Of a DNA stretch of 64,000 nucleotides, positions 52,716 to 61,112 are shown piece by piece. Position 1 is the first letter of the stretch. Each line of letters starts with the position of its first letter. The translations under genes were made by a program, and so were the position numbers. Origin of the DNA: CAZSSM01 sp964609385 (GTDB taxonomy: Bacteria; Planctomycetota; Planctomycetia; Isosphaerales; Isosphaeraceae); NCBI GenBank assembly GCA_964609385.1, contig CAZSSM010000013.1:46068-110067 (forward strand), in the 5' to 3' direction. The notes beneath the pieces are model-generated. The model saw only the letters and a program-made list of their open reading frames with translations. It had not been told where the DNA came from and did no database searches.

Positions 52716-54071
52716 ATGTTCCAACGGATCTTGGTGGCCAATCGTGGCGAGATCGCCTTGCGGATCCTCCGTGCCTGCAAGGACTTGGGAATCGAAGGGG
52801 TGGCCGTCTACAGTGAGGCCGACCGCGACGCCCCGTACCTCGAGATGGCCGATCGCGCCATCTGTATCGGTCGCGCGCCCGGTCGCGAGAGCTACCTCTG
52901 CATTGAGCGGATCATCGCCGCGGCCGAGGTGGCCGACGTCCAGGCGATCCATCCCGGCTACGGATTTTTAAGTGAGAACCCGGAATTCGCCGAGATCTGC
53001 CGGACCTCGAACTTCGAGTTCATCGGCCCACCGCATGAGGTGATCCGCCGGATGGGTCTCAAGACCGAGGCCAAGTCGGTGGCCCATCAAGCGAAGGTGC
53101 CGGTGGTCCCCGGTTCCGAGGGCGCAGTCAGCAACGATCAACAGGCCTTGGAGGTGGCCCGGACGATCGGTTATCCGCTCCTGATTAAGGCGGCGGCGGG
53201 CGGCGGTGGTCGCGGGATGCGGATTTGCCGTGAGGAATCGGAGCTGACCAAAAGCATTCAGCAAGCGCGGGCCGAGGCTGACGCGGCTTTCGGTGATGCC
53301 AGCATCTACCTGGAGAAGTTCCTCGACCGTCCACGCCATGTCGAGGTTCAGATCCTGGCCGACACCCAAGGCCACGTGGTCCATTGCTGGGAACGTGACT
53401 GCTCGCTCCAGAGACGACACCAGAAGCTCGTGGAGGAGTCGCCGGCCCCCACGCTGTCCTTGAAGACTCGGCGCAAGATCTGCGAGTCGGCCGTCCGGTT
53501 GGCGCGGACGGCCGGCTACGTCAACGCGGGAACAGTCGAGTTTCTCGTCGACGCCGAAGAGAACTTCTACTTCATCGAGGTCAACGCGCGGATCCAGGTC
53601 GAGCATCCGGTCACCGAGCTGATCACCGGCCTGGACCTGGTCAAGCAGCAGATCCGGATCGCCTCGGGCGAGCCACTGAGCGTGACCCAGGCCGAGATCG
53701 AGCCGCGCGGACACGCCTTCGAGTGCCGGATCAATGCCGAAGATCCCGAACACGGGTTCCGTCCGTGTGCCGGTCGGATCCAGGACATCCGCATCCCCGG
53801 GGGCTTCGGGGTCCGCTGGGACTCGCACGTGCGGCCGGGGTACCAGGTGCCGCCCCACTACGATTCGATGATCGGCAAGCTCTTGGTCCACGCGCCGACG
53901 CGCGAAGACGCTGCCGAAGTCATGCGACGCGCCCTGGATGAGCTGCGGATCGACGGCCTGATCACAACGCAGTCGTTGCACCGTCGGATCTTCCGTAACC
54001 CGGATTTCCTGGAGGGTCGGACCGACACGACCTGGATCGAGCGGGTGTTCCTTCCCAGCCTCTCGGTCTAG
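52716..54071 (+). CDS. accC: Acetyl-CoA carboxylase biotin carboxylase subunit
   Basis: 451 residues, full-length for the family. Motifs in order are FQRILVANRGEIALRILRAC, the ATP-grasp glycine loop AAAGGGGRGMRICR, the catalytic region ERDCSLQRRHQKLVEESPAP, EENFYFIEVNARIQVEHPVT (metal and bicarbonate site) and ECRINAEDPEHGFRPCAGRI. The enzyme carboxylates biotin on AccB using bicarbonate and ATP. The start at 52716 is chosen over the long upstream open frame because the N-terminal motif begins there; GGGGAGGAG lies somewhat far (about 13 bases) upstream. Confidence 0.96.
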   Translation: MFQRILVANRGEIALRILRACKDLGIEGVAVYSEADRDAPYLEMADRAICIGRAPGRESYLCIERIIAAAEVADVQAIHPGYGFLSENPEFAEICRTSNFEFIGPPHEVIRRMGLKTEAKSVAHQAKVPVVPGSEGAVSNDQQALEVARTIGYPLLIKAAAGGGGRGMRICREESELTKSIQQARAEADAAFGDASIYLEKFLDRPRHVEVQILADTQGHVVHCWERDCSLQRRHQKLVEESPAPTLSLKTRRKICESAVRLARTAGYVNAGTVEFLVDAEENFYFIEVNARIQVEHPVTELITGLDLVKQQIRIASGEPLSVTQAEIEPRGHAFECRINAEDPEHGFRPCAGRIQDIRIPGGFGVRWDSHVRPGYQVPPHYDSMIGKLLVHAPTREDAAEVMRRALDELRIDGLITTQSLHRRIFRNPDFLEGRTDTTWIERVFLPSLSV

Positions 54072-54263
54072 AATCGCATCGGCGTCTCGGGTCCGATCAC
54101 GAGCGAGCATCGGGGTCCCGATCGAGCCAAAAGCCGCCCCGTCATCGGTCGACGAACGTTCCACGCGTGCCTTGCCGCGTGCCGCCTCGGTCTGGGACCG
54201 CGCTCACGACCGTCGCGTTAGCCAGGAAGCTCGGCGCCCGCCGTCGTGTCTTGAGGACCGTCC

Positions 54264-55316
54264 ATGAAGATCGGGGTACTGACCGGGGGCGGCGACTGTC
54301 CGGGCCTCAACGCAGTGATTCGTGCGATCGTCCAGCGGATCAGTCTCGCCGACGGGCAGTGTGTCGGGATCCTCGATGGCTGGCGAGGACTGGTCAACTT
54401 CCAGTTCCAACCCCTGGATCCATCAGAGACCGACGCCATCATCGGTCTGGGCGGCACGATCCTCGGCTCCAGCCGCTACAACCCGTTCAAGAACCCCGAT
54501 GACGACCTGCCGAAGATGCAACGCACCTTCGACGAGTTGGAGCTGACCGGCCTGGTGGCCATCGGGGGCGACGACACGCTCGGCGTCGCTTACAAGATGT
54601 ACAGCCAGTACAAGATTCCGATCGTCGGTGTGCCCAAGACGATCGACAACGACCTGATGGTCACCGACGTCACCTTCGGCTTCGACACGGCCATCAATGT
54701 GGTTGTCGAGGCGGTCGACCGGCTCCGGACCACCGCCGAGAGCCATCGACGGATCATGGTGATCGAGACGATGGGCCGTCATGCTGGCTGGATCGCCTGC
54801 TTTGCTGGGATGGCCGTGGGGGCCGACTACATCATGGTCCCGGAGGTGCCGGTCAACCTGGAGCATTGCATCGAAGTTCTCAGGCGTCGACGCGCCGACG
54901 GCAAGACGCACGGGATCGTCCTCGTTTCCGAGGGGGCGACGTTCCCCAATCGCGGGGTGGTCATCGCCGCCGAGGGGGTCGACGCCTTCGGGCATGTCCG
55001 GCTCGGTGGGATCGGACACCACGTGGCTCGGGAGATCGAAGACCAGATCGGCGTCGAGACGCGCTGTGTGGTCCTGGGTCACCTTCAACGCGGAGGGCCG
55101 CCCAGCGCCTCCGACCGTGTCCTGGCCACTCGGCTCGGCCTGGCCGCTGGCGATCTGGTCACCAAGCGACGCTTCGGCACCATGGTCGCCCTCTCGGGCA
55201 GTCGGATCATCGAGACAACCCTCAATGAGGGAGTGGCCGCGACGAAGACCCTGGACCTCCGCTACTATGATGAGGCGTCTGTCTTCTTCGGGCCGGGACC
55301 GCACGGGCCGAACTGA
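54264..55316 (+). CDS. 6-phosphofructokinase, probably PPi-dependent
   Basis: 350 residues of the PFK family. MKIGVLTGGGDCPGLNAVIR is the nucleotide/phosphate loop and IGGDDTLG the catalytic loop, with IVGVPKTIDNDLMVTDVTFG, ETMGRHAGWIA and VLGHLQRGGPPSASDR following. Asp occupies residue 104 in GGDDT (ATP-dependent PFKs have Gly) and Lys occupies the position before the TIDND motif, as PKTIDND (ATP-PFKs have PGTIDND). Both changes are those that distinguish PPi-dependent enzymes. Reversible conversion of fructose-6-phosphate and PPi to fructose-1,6-bisphosphate is inferred. The rlmN gene follows. Confidence 0.9.
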   Translation: MKIGVLTGGGDCPGLNAVIRAIVQRISLADGQCVGILDGWRGLVNFQFQPLDPSETDAIIGLGGTILGSSRYNPFKNPDDDLPKMQRTFDELELTGLVAIGGDDTLGVAYKMYSQYKIPIVGVPKTIDNDLMVTDVTFGFDTAINVVVEAVDRLRTTAESHRRIMVIETMGRHAGWIACFAGMAVGADYIMVPEVPVNLEHCIEVLRRRRADGKTHGIVLVSEGATFPNRGVVIAAEGVDAFGHVRLGGIGHHVAREIEDQIGVETRCVVLGHLQRGGPPSASDRVLATRLGLAAGDLVTKRRFGTMVALSGSRIIETTLNEGVAATKTLDLRYYDEASVFFGPGPHGPN

Positions 55317-55395
55317 CGCGCTCGATCTGAACGTGCCGGCCGATTCGACAGCAACCGATGACACAACGCCCTCCGAGGCAACCGGACTTACCACG

Positions 55396-56583
55396 ATGGC
55401 GTCTCCGACCGATGCGCGACCCAGCCTGATCGGGCTCGGCGCCGAGCCCCTAACCGCCTGGTTCCGCGAGCGCGGCCTGCCGACCTACCGGGCCGCTCAA
55501 GTCGGCCGTTGGATCTATCGACGTCGGGCCACCGACTTCGATCAGATGACCGACCTGCCACGGAGCCTTCGCGACGAGTTGGCCAAGCACTTCCAGCTCT
55601 TCACCACGGAGGTGGCTCAGCACAACGTCGCACCCGACGGCACGCACAAGCTTTTGCTGGCCTGCCACGACGCGCGTCGGATCGAGTGCGTCTTGATGTT
55701 CGGGCCGTCTCGGCGGACCGTCTGCTTCAGCACTCAGGTCGGCTGCGCGATGGGCTGCGTCTTCTGCGCGAGCGGGCTCCGAGGCGTCGAGCGCAACCTG
55801 ACCAGCGGCGAGATGATCGAGCAGGTCCTCCGTGCCGAGCATGCCCTGCCCATCGAAGAGCGGGTCAGCCACCTGGTCGTCATGGGTATGGGCGAGAGCC
55901 TGGCCAACTTCGACCCGCTGATCGCCGCCCTCGACCGAATCTGTTCGCCCGACGGCCTGGGCTTGAGCCCGCGACGGGTGACCATCTCGACGGTCGGCCT
56001 GCCCGAGAAGATCCGACGCCTGGCCGCCTTGGATCGCCCCTACCACCTGGCCGTCTCGCTACACGCGCCGACCGAGGCGTTGCGCGACGAGTTGGTACCG
56101 GTCAACGCCAAGGTCGGATTACACGCGGTCCTGGAGGCCTCCGACGAGTACTTCGCCCGGACCGGCCGTCAGATCACGTTCGAATATGTCCTGCTGCACG
56201 GGGTCAATGATCGGCCCGAGCACGCCCGCGCTTTGACCGACCTCTTGAACCGTCGCAAGGCACATGTCAACCTGATCCCCTACAACCCGGTCGAGGGCCT
56301 GCCATATCAGCGTCCCAGCCCGCGCGCTATCGACGCGTTCGTTGCGACGCTCCGTCGAGGTCGGGTCAGCGTGACGGTCCGCAAGACCAAGGGGCGTCCG
56401 ATCGACGCGGCTTGCGGCCAGCTCCGACGACGCGCCGAGGACGGCAGTTGGGCGGCCGCTCGGGCTCGGCCTGGCCGCACCCCGCGGCCTCGAGACGCGA
56501 CGGAGAGCGCGATCCCCCCCAACGTCGCGACATCCCCAACCACGTCGACGGCACCACCCTCAACACCGTCGCGGCCGAGCTGA
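55396..56583 (+). CDS. rlmN: 23S rRNA (adenine(2503)-C(2))-methyltransferase RlmN
   Basis: About 395 residues. The radical SAM cluster is CAMGCVFCASG (CxxxCxxC), following TVCFSTQVG. The RlmN-specific features EMIEQVLRAEHALP, VVMGMGESLANFDPLIAALD, LAVSLHAPTEALRDELVPVN, EYVLLHGVNDRPEHARAL, and the C-terminal catalytic Cys in IDAACGQL are present. It methylates A2503 of 23S rRNA and A37 of tRNA. The C-terminal 50 residues after the Cys motif are a Pro/Thr/Ser-rich extension not usually present. Start uncertain: ATG at 55396 is used; a GTG at 55333 is an alternative. Confidence 0.92.
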   Translation: MASPTDARPSLIGLGAEPLTAWFRERGLPTYRAAQVGRWIYRRRATDFDQMTDLPRSLRDELAKHFQLFTTEVAQHNVAPDGTHKLLLACHDARRIECVLMFGPSRRTVCFSTQVGCAMGCVFCASGLRGVERNLTSGEMIEQVLRAEHALPIEERVSHLVVMGMGESLANFDPLIAALDRICSPDGLGLSPRRVTISTVGLPEKIRRLAALDRPYHLAVSLHAPTEALRDELVPVNAKVGLHAVLEASDEYFARTGRQITFEYVLLHGVNDRPEHARALTDLLNRRKAHVNLIPYNPVEGLPYQRPSPRAIDAFVATLRRGRVSVTVRKTKGRPIDAACGQLRRRAEDGSWAAARARPGRTPRPRDATESAIPPNVATSPTTSTAPPSTPSRPS

Positions 56584-56595
56584 GGGAGCCCGCCG

Positions 56596-57303
56596 TTGTC
56601 GACGCCCGAGACCTCGCAATCTGGACGCCCCTCGCCGTCGGACTCCGACGACGCGAAGGCCGCGCTGTTGATGGCGCGCGATCCGGACGTCCGCCTGATG
56701 CTAGAAGTCCGACAGGACGTTGAGGGCGCCTTCGCATACTTGGTCAGTCGCTATCAGAGTCGGCTCCTGGGAATCATGACCCATCTGGTCGGGGGCTCCG
56801 AGGAGGCTGAGGACCTCTGTCAGGAGGTTTTTCTCCGCGTCTATCGAGCACGCAAAGGGTACCGGCCGCGAGCCAAATTCTCGACCTGGCTGTTCACCAT
56901 CGCCAACCACGTTGCCTCGAACCACCTCCGCTCGCGCCGGCGACACCCGACTGTGCAGGCCGGCGTCGGCTCTGGGCTTTCGTCCGGTCTCCAGATTGCG
57001 AGGCCGGGCCTCGATCAGGTCGCCGCTGAGGGTGCCACCCCTTCGGCCCAGCTCCGGCACTTGGAACTCTCCGAGGTCGTCCGCGAAGCCGTCTCGACCT
57101 TGGCCGATGATCAGCGATTAGCCGTCCTGCTCAATAAGTTTGAGGGGATGAGCTATCACGAGATCGCCGAGGTGATGAACCGCTCGGAGGCGGCCATCAA
57201 ATCGCTCCTGGCCCGCGCCCGTAACAACCTCCGCGAGTCCCTACACGGCTACTTGGCCGAGGGTCAGCGGTTCGTCGGGGGTGACGGCGATGGGCGTCGT
57301 TGA
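56596..57303 (+). CDS. RNA polymerase sigma factor (ECF, RpoE-like)
   Basis: 235 residues. Region 2 (EAEDLCQEVFLRVYRARKGY ... KFSTWLFTIANHVASNHLRS) and region 4 (FEGMSYHEIAEVMNRSEAAI then KSLLARARNNLRESL) are clear. TTG at 56596 has GAGGGAG seven bases upstream, making it the likely start; the N-terminal 30 residues are Ser/Pro-rich. No anti-sigma gene follows: comF overlaps its 3' end. The trigger and target genes are not visible in the sequence. Confidence 0.87.
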   Translation: MSTPETSQSGRPSPSDSDDAKAALLMARDPDVRLMLEVRQDVEGAFAYLVSRYQSRLLGIMTHLVGGSEEAEDLCQEVFLRVYRARKGYRPRAKFSTWLFTIANHVASNHLRSRRRHPTVQAGVGSGLSSGLQIARPGLDQVAAEGATPSAQLRHLELSEVVREAVSTLADDQRLAVLLNKFEGMSYHEIAEVMNRSEAAIKSLLARARNNLRESLHGYLAEGQRFVGGDGDGRR

Positions 57304-58054
57304 GGCGACGCGATGGCTCTTCCATGCCCTCGACGAATTGCTCTACCCCGAGCCACACGCCATCGCCCAGCATCGACGACCAGCCCAGCCCGGAGGCATC
57401 GAGCGGCTCGACCTGGAACGCCTGGCCGCCTCCTGGCAGATCGACACCCAACGCCCGCGTTGCCAACGTTGCGCGATGCCGGTCGGCCCCTTCGCCGCCC
57501 AATCTCCGACCTGCTACGCCTGTGCCCGCCAACCCTTGTCTTTCGAGAGAGTGCTCTGCCTCGGTGGGTATGACGGTTCGCTCCGACAAGCCTGCCTCCT
57601 CTTGAAGTCGGCCACCCACGCCTGGCTGGCCCGTGTCCTGGCCGACCTCTGGGTCGAGCGTCACGGGTCCGATTTGTGTAATGAGGTGGGTGGTCGACCC
57701 CCGTTGGTGATCCCGGTCCCGCTCCATTGGCGTCGACGCTGGCAGCGCGGATACAACCAAGCCGAGGCGCTGGCCCGTCGGATCGCTCAACGGCTTGGCT
57801 GGCCACATCGACCAGGCTGTCTCCGAAGGGTCCGTCACACCCGGCATGCCGCCGGCCTGGCTCGAGCCCAACGACTGGATCTGCTGCGGAACGCCTACCG
57901 CGCGGAGCGAACCGACATGCTCCAAGGCGCCACCGTCCTACTGGTCGACGACGTGATGACGACCGGCTCGACCGCCCACGAGGCGGCCCGACCGCTCAAA
58001 CGCGCCGGCGCCGACCGGATCATCGTGGCCGTCCTGGCCCGAACCGAGGATTGA
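57281..58054 (+). CDS. ComF family protein (amidophosphoribosyltransferase-like)
   Basis: 257 residues. Two CxxC zinc-knuckle pairs are near the N-terminus (CQRC, CYAC), followed by LGGYDGSLRQACLLLKSATH and the phosphoribosyltransferase core: LVIPVPLHWRRRWQRGYNQA and the PRPP loop TVLLVDDVMTTGSTAHEAAR. ComF proteins act in DNA uptake in competent bacteria or in nucleobase salvage. The gene overlaps the sigma factor's end by 23 bases, so the two are probably one transcript. The start is GTG at 57281; ATG at 57290 is an alternative. Confidence 0.87.
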   Translation: MTAMGVVEATRWLFHALDELLYPEPHAIAQHRRPAQPGGIERLDLERLAASWQIDTQRPRCQRCAMPVGPFAAQSPTCYACARQPLSFERVLCLGGYDGSLRQACLLLKSATHAWLARVLADLWVERHGSDLCNEVGGRPPLVIPVPLHWRRRWQRGYNQAEALARRIAQRLGWPHRPGCLRRVRHTRHAAGLARAQRLDLLRNAYRAERTDMLQGATVLLVDDVMTTGSTAHEAARPLKRAGADRIIVAVLARTED

Positions 58055-58190
58055 TCGGCCCGGGTGCCCGGTTGTTCGATCGAGAAATCGGAAACGGTTT
58101 TTCTGCTGACGCGTAAATACATCAGATTACAGCCACTTGAATCCTTGTTCTCAAAGAACGTTTGTTTTTAAATTCTACGCGAGAGACGTC

Positions 58191-58928
58191 ATGGACCAAT
58201 ATCGGCCAGAAGCGTTCGGTGAAATGATGGCTGATGTTTATGATGAGTGGTACGGGACACGGATTGCCGATGAATCGACGAAGCAGGCGGTCGAGGTGCT
58301 CGCGGACCTCGCTGCGGGGGGAACGGTGCTCGAGTTGGCGATCGGAACGGGGAGAGTGGCGCTGCCATTGGCGGAGCGTGGACTCTCGGTGTCGGGCATC
58401 GAGGCTTCGGAGAAGATGATCGCCAAGCTCCGTGATAAGCCGGGCGGAACCGCGATTCCGGTGACCCTCGGCGATTTCGCCGACGTCGCCGTCGAAGGGT
58501 CGTTCGATCTGATCTATCTCGTCTTCAACACGCTTTTCAACCTGACTTCGCAGGACGACCAAGTCCGCTGCTTCCAGAATGTGGCTGGCCGCTTATCGGA
58601 GCGCGGGGTGTTCGTCATCGAGGCGTTCGTCCCAGACATCGCCGAGCTGAACCGCCAAGCAACGCGGACGGTGCACGTCACGAATGACTCCGCGACCCTT
58701 GAAGCGGCAGTGCATGATCCGGTTTCGCAGGTCGTGCGATATCAATACATCGTCCTCACCAACGATGGTGCGAAGCTTTACCCGGTCCCCCAGCGCTACG
58801 CTTGGCCGAGCGAACTCGACTTGATGGCGCGGTTGGCGGGTCTCGAGCGACGGGAGCGCTGGTCGGGCTGGGATCGGTTGCCGTTCAATGAGGCGAGCGC
58901 GAATCATATAACAATCTATTACAAATAA
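58191..58928 (+). CDS. Class I SAM-dependent methyltransferase
   Basis: 245 residues. The SAM loop is VLELAIGTGRVALPLAERGL, followed by SGIEASEKMIAKLRDKPGG (acidic ribose-binding residue), VEGSFDLIYLVFNTLFNLTS and later VAGRLSERGVFVIEAFVPD. The pattern is typical of small-molecule methyltransferases; the substrate is unknown. Start at 58191 follows GAGAG; the frame is open to 58137. The gene ends and the flanking sequence are more AT-rich than average, and the protein has a lower Arg/Ala content, hinting at horizontal acquisition. Not related closely to the methyltransferase remnant at 28 kb. Confidence 0.85.
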   Translation: MDQYRPEAFGEMMADVYDEWYGTRIADESTKQAVEVLADLAAGGTVLELAIGTGRVALPLAERGLSVSGIEASEKMIAKLRDKPGGTAIPVTLGDFADVAVEGSFDLIYLVFNTLFNLTSQDDQVRCFQNVAGRLSERGVFVIEAFVPDIAELNRQATRTVHVTNDSATLEAAVHDPVSQVVRYQYIVLTNDGAKLYPVPQRYAWPSELDLMARLAGLERRERWSGWDRLPFNEASANHITIYYK

Positions 58929-59281
58929 TAAACACTTATCCGATAGAAATTAAATTGACCTGTCGGTTCTGAGGCCATCGCCGACTCGCCTTACGGTCGT
59001 ACTTTCGCGGCTTGAACAACTCATCAGGCGAGCCAAACGGATCCAGGACCGCTTGGAAGGCGACCGCTTTTCTCTCTGAGGGTAAGGCATGAGTCTCGCC
59101 GACTCGCAGGGCTGGTTCCGAATCGACGGTACACTCCCTATTTTAGACTCCCGCGTTGTTGACTCGGTCAACAGATTTGTCAAAGACTTGCGAGGCAGGT
59201 CGTATCGGGACTGTTTTCCGAGTAGACTTAAGTGGAGGTCTGAAAGCCGGGTATTCCGGGGAAGTGGGGGTACAAAAGCAG
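58929..59281. other. Intergenic region, no supported gene
   Basis: About 350 bases between the methyltransferase and MarR genes. Short coding-like stretches exist on both strands (plus-strand VVLSRLEQLIRRAKRIQDRL at about 58995-59055) but no domain. The string CGCCGACTCGC occurs twice (about 58979 and 59097). Confidence 0.35.
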
Positions 59282-59740
59282 ATGACCGAGGCAAGACGAT
59301 CGGAGGGTCCGCTTGGAACGAGCATCGGCCATCAGGTTTATCGTCTGCATCGCGGCCTGCGCTCGGAGTTCGAGCGTCGGCTGATCCCGTTCGATCTGAC
59401 GCCGTTGGAGTGGAGCATCCTGGCCCTTTGCGAGCCAGGGCCGATCGCGCCGGCTCATCTCGCCGCACGGTTGGAGATCGATCGCGCGGCCGTGACTCGG
59501 ACCATCGACCCGTTGGTCCGCAAGGGGCATCTGGAGCGTCACCCTCACCCGACCGACCGGCGGTCCATCGTGATCGACCTGACCGACTCGGGTCGCGACC
59601 TTTTACCCCGGCTCGTCGCGCAGTCCCAGGCGGCTCAGGATGTCTTGCTCGGTCACCTCGACGACCGCGACCGCGACGACCTCCTCAGGATTCTCCTCCG
59701 CGCCAATAATCTGAGGGTCTCATCAGATCACAATATTTGA
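59282..59740 (+). CDS. MarR family transcriptional regulator
   Basis: 152 residues with the winged-helix core. It has LTPLEWSILALCEPGPIAPA, HLAARLEIDRAAVTRTIDPL (recognition helix) and the wing VRKGHLERHPHPTDRRSIVI, followed by dimerisation helices. The ATG at 59282 is preferred; an open frame continues upstream to 59156 with a GTG alternative near 59270. MarR proteins respond to phenolic or oxidative signals and usually regulate an adjacent gene; here the neighbours are the methyltransferase upstream and the LRR gene (opposite strand) downstream. The regulated target is not clear. Confidence 0.85.
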   Translation: MTEARRSEGPLGTSIGHQVYRLHRGLRSEFERRLIPFDLTPLEWSILALCEPGPIAPAHLAARLEIDRAAVTRTIDPLVRKGHLERHPHPTDRRSIVIDLTDSGRDLLPRLVAQSQAAQDVLLGHLDDRDRDDLLRILLRANNLRVSSDHNI

Positions 59741-59772
59741 TTGAAATATATATGTATTGTTGTAAAATAAAA

Positions 59773-60762
59773 TCAAGTAATTTTTTCGTAGCTGAACCCA
59801 AAAGAGGCATCTCGAAAAACACGCCATCTCTCGTCTCGGACGTTGGAACACCCCGGTAGAACCGTTGAATTCTCGTCATTCAGGAATTCGCAAAGGTGTA
59901 CCCATTGCAAGTTTGGATTGTATTGCAACGAAACCAAAGCCGAGGCTCCCGACGGGCCGATCGGGATGTTGGCGAGTCCAATCCATCGGAGGTTGGGAAA
60001 CTGCTGCGATGTGACTAACGCAGCGGCGCCTGTCGCACCGATCGGGTTTTCATTCAGAGACAGCTTCTCGAGTTGGAAATAATTCTTCGAGTTGGCCAAG
60101 TCGAGGACGCCTTGATTGCCGATCGAGTTTCGATCGAGGCTGAGGCTCCGTAGTTCGATGAGATAGGGAGAATTTGCCAGAGCAGTCGCGCCGTCATCAC
60201 TCATTTCTGGCATGTCCAGCACGAGCGTGCAGAGCCTGGTTAGACGGTGCGAGTTGGCCAGAGCAGCCGCCCCTTGATCACCGATCCAGTTTTTTCGGAG
60301 GTCGATTTTTCTGAGTCTATTCGCGATGCTCGATTTGGCCAAATGCTCCACGCCATCTGCGCTGATCTCGTTGAGATCAAGGTTGAGGTTTCTGAGGTTC
60401 TTCAAGCTCTCGGATCTTGCCAGGGTCGACATCGCTTCATCGTCGATGCCGTTGTGTTCGAGGCAGAGCGTGTGGAGTTGGCTCAGGTGCGGGGAGTCGA
60501 ACAAGGCTGATGCGCCAGCCGATCCAATCCGGTTCTTGTTGAGGTGAAGGACGCGGAGGTTCCGTACGTGGTGCGAACCGGCAAGAGCCGATACTCCGGC
60601 GTCACCCAAGTTGGTGCGATCGAGGTTGAGAAACCGGAGGTTCTCGAAGAGTCTCGAACCGGCCAAGGCCAACACACCGGCAGGATTGATCCGATGCCCG
60701 CTGAGGTCCAACGATCGAAGACCTCGGAGGTGCTTGGCACCGGCTAGTACGAACGCTCCCAC
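59773..60762 (-). CDS. Leucine-rich-repeat protein (ribonuclease-inhibitor-like), probably 5'-broken
   Basis: At least 329 residues made of about eleven LRR units of 26-28 residues with the RI-like pattern LxxLxLxxNxIGxxGAxALA. Examples: RSLDLSGHRINPAGVLALAG, RVLHLNKNRIGSAGASALFD, RSLSLDRNSIGNQGVLDLAN. The open frame starts at a GTG at 60762 inside a repeat, and reading further upstream in this frame runs into a stop-free but different register (see 60763-60890). The N-terminal cap is thus lost by frameshift, and this part alone is unlikely to be the complete protein. No signal peptide. LRR proteins of this type mediate protein binding. GC is lower than the core genome. Confidence 0.75.
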   Translation of the reverse strand: MGAFVLAGAKHLRGLRSLDLSGHRINPAGVLALAGSRLFENLRFLNLDRTNLGDAGVSALAGSHHVRNLRVLHLNKNRIGSAGASALFDSPHLSQLHTLCLEHNGIDDEAMSTLARSESLKNLRNLNLDLNEISADGVEHLAKSSIANRLRKIDLRKNWIGDQGAAALANSHRLTRLCTLVLDMPEMSDDGATALANSPYLIELRSLSLDRNSIGNQGVLDLANSKNYFQLEKLSLNENPIGATGAAALVTSQQFPNLRWIGLANIPIGPSGASALVSLQYNPNLQWVHLCEFLNDENSTVLPGCSNVRDERWRVFRDASFGFSYEKIT

Positions 60763-60890
60763 TTCACCGATGCCGAGATTCTGTGTCCTATGAGTTGGAG
60801 GGTTCGGAGGTTACGCAGATTGGGGGTTGCGATCAGGTCCAGCACGGCTGAGTCGCCGGTCTGGCATCTCCGGAAAATTGAGGCGCCCGG
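60763..60890 (-). pseudogene. 5' continuation of the LRR gene in another frame
   Basis: In the next frame the minus strand reads GDSAVLDLIATPNLRNLRTL then QLIGHR, which is the LRR unit expected immediately upstream of the GTG-started frame (which resumes with GIGEVGAFVLAGAKHLRGLR). The shift lies near 60780. Further upstream is a run of ten A on the coding strand (T10 at 60902-60911); no start codon with a sensible N-terminus was found beyond it. Confidence 0.6.
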
Positions 60891-61112
60891 ATCGCTCCAT
60901 ATTTTTTTTTTGCCCTCGGAGGAACGAGAACGACTCGGCGCGCAGGTAAAGGGGTGTCGGCGGTCGCAATCGTCCCACGCGCTCGAGTCAAAGTCGGTCT
61001 CAAGTCGGAATGACCATACGGGACCGAACCACAACTCTCGATGCGATCACGAGGGCGGGAGACGACCCAGAACTCAAACCCGGTCCATGTTTCGATTCCT
61101 GGAGACCTACCG

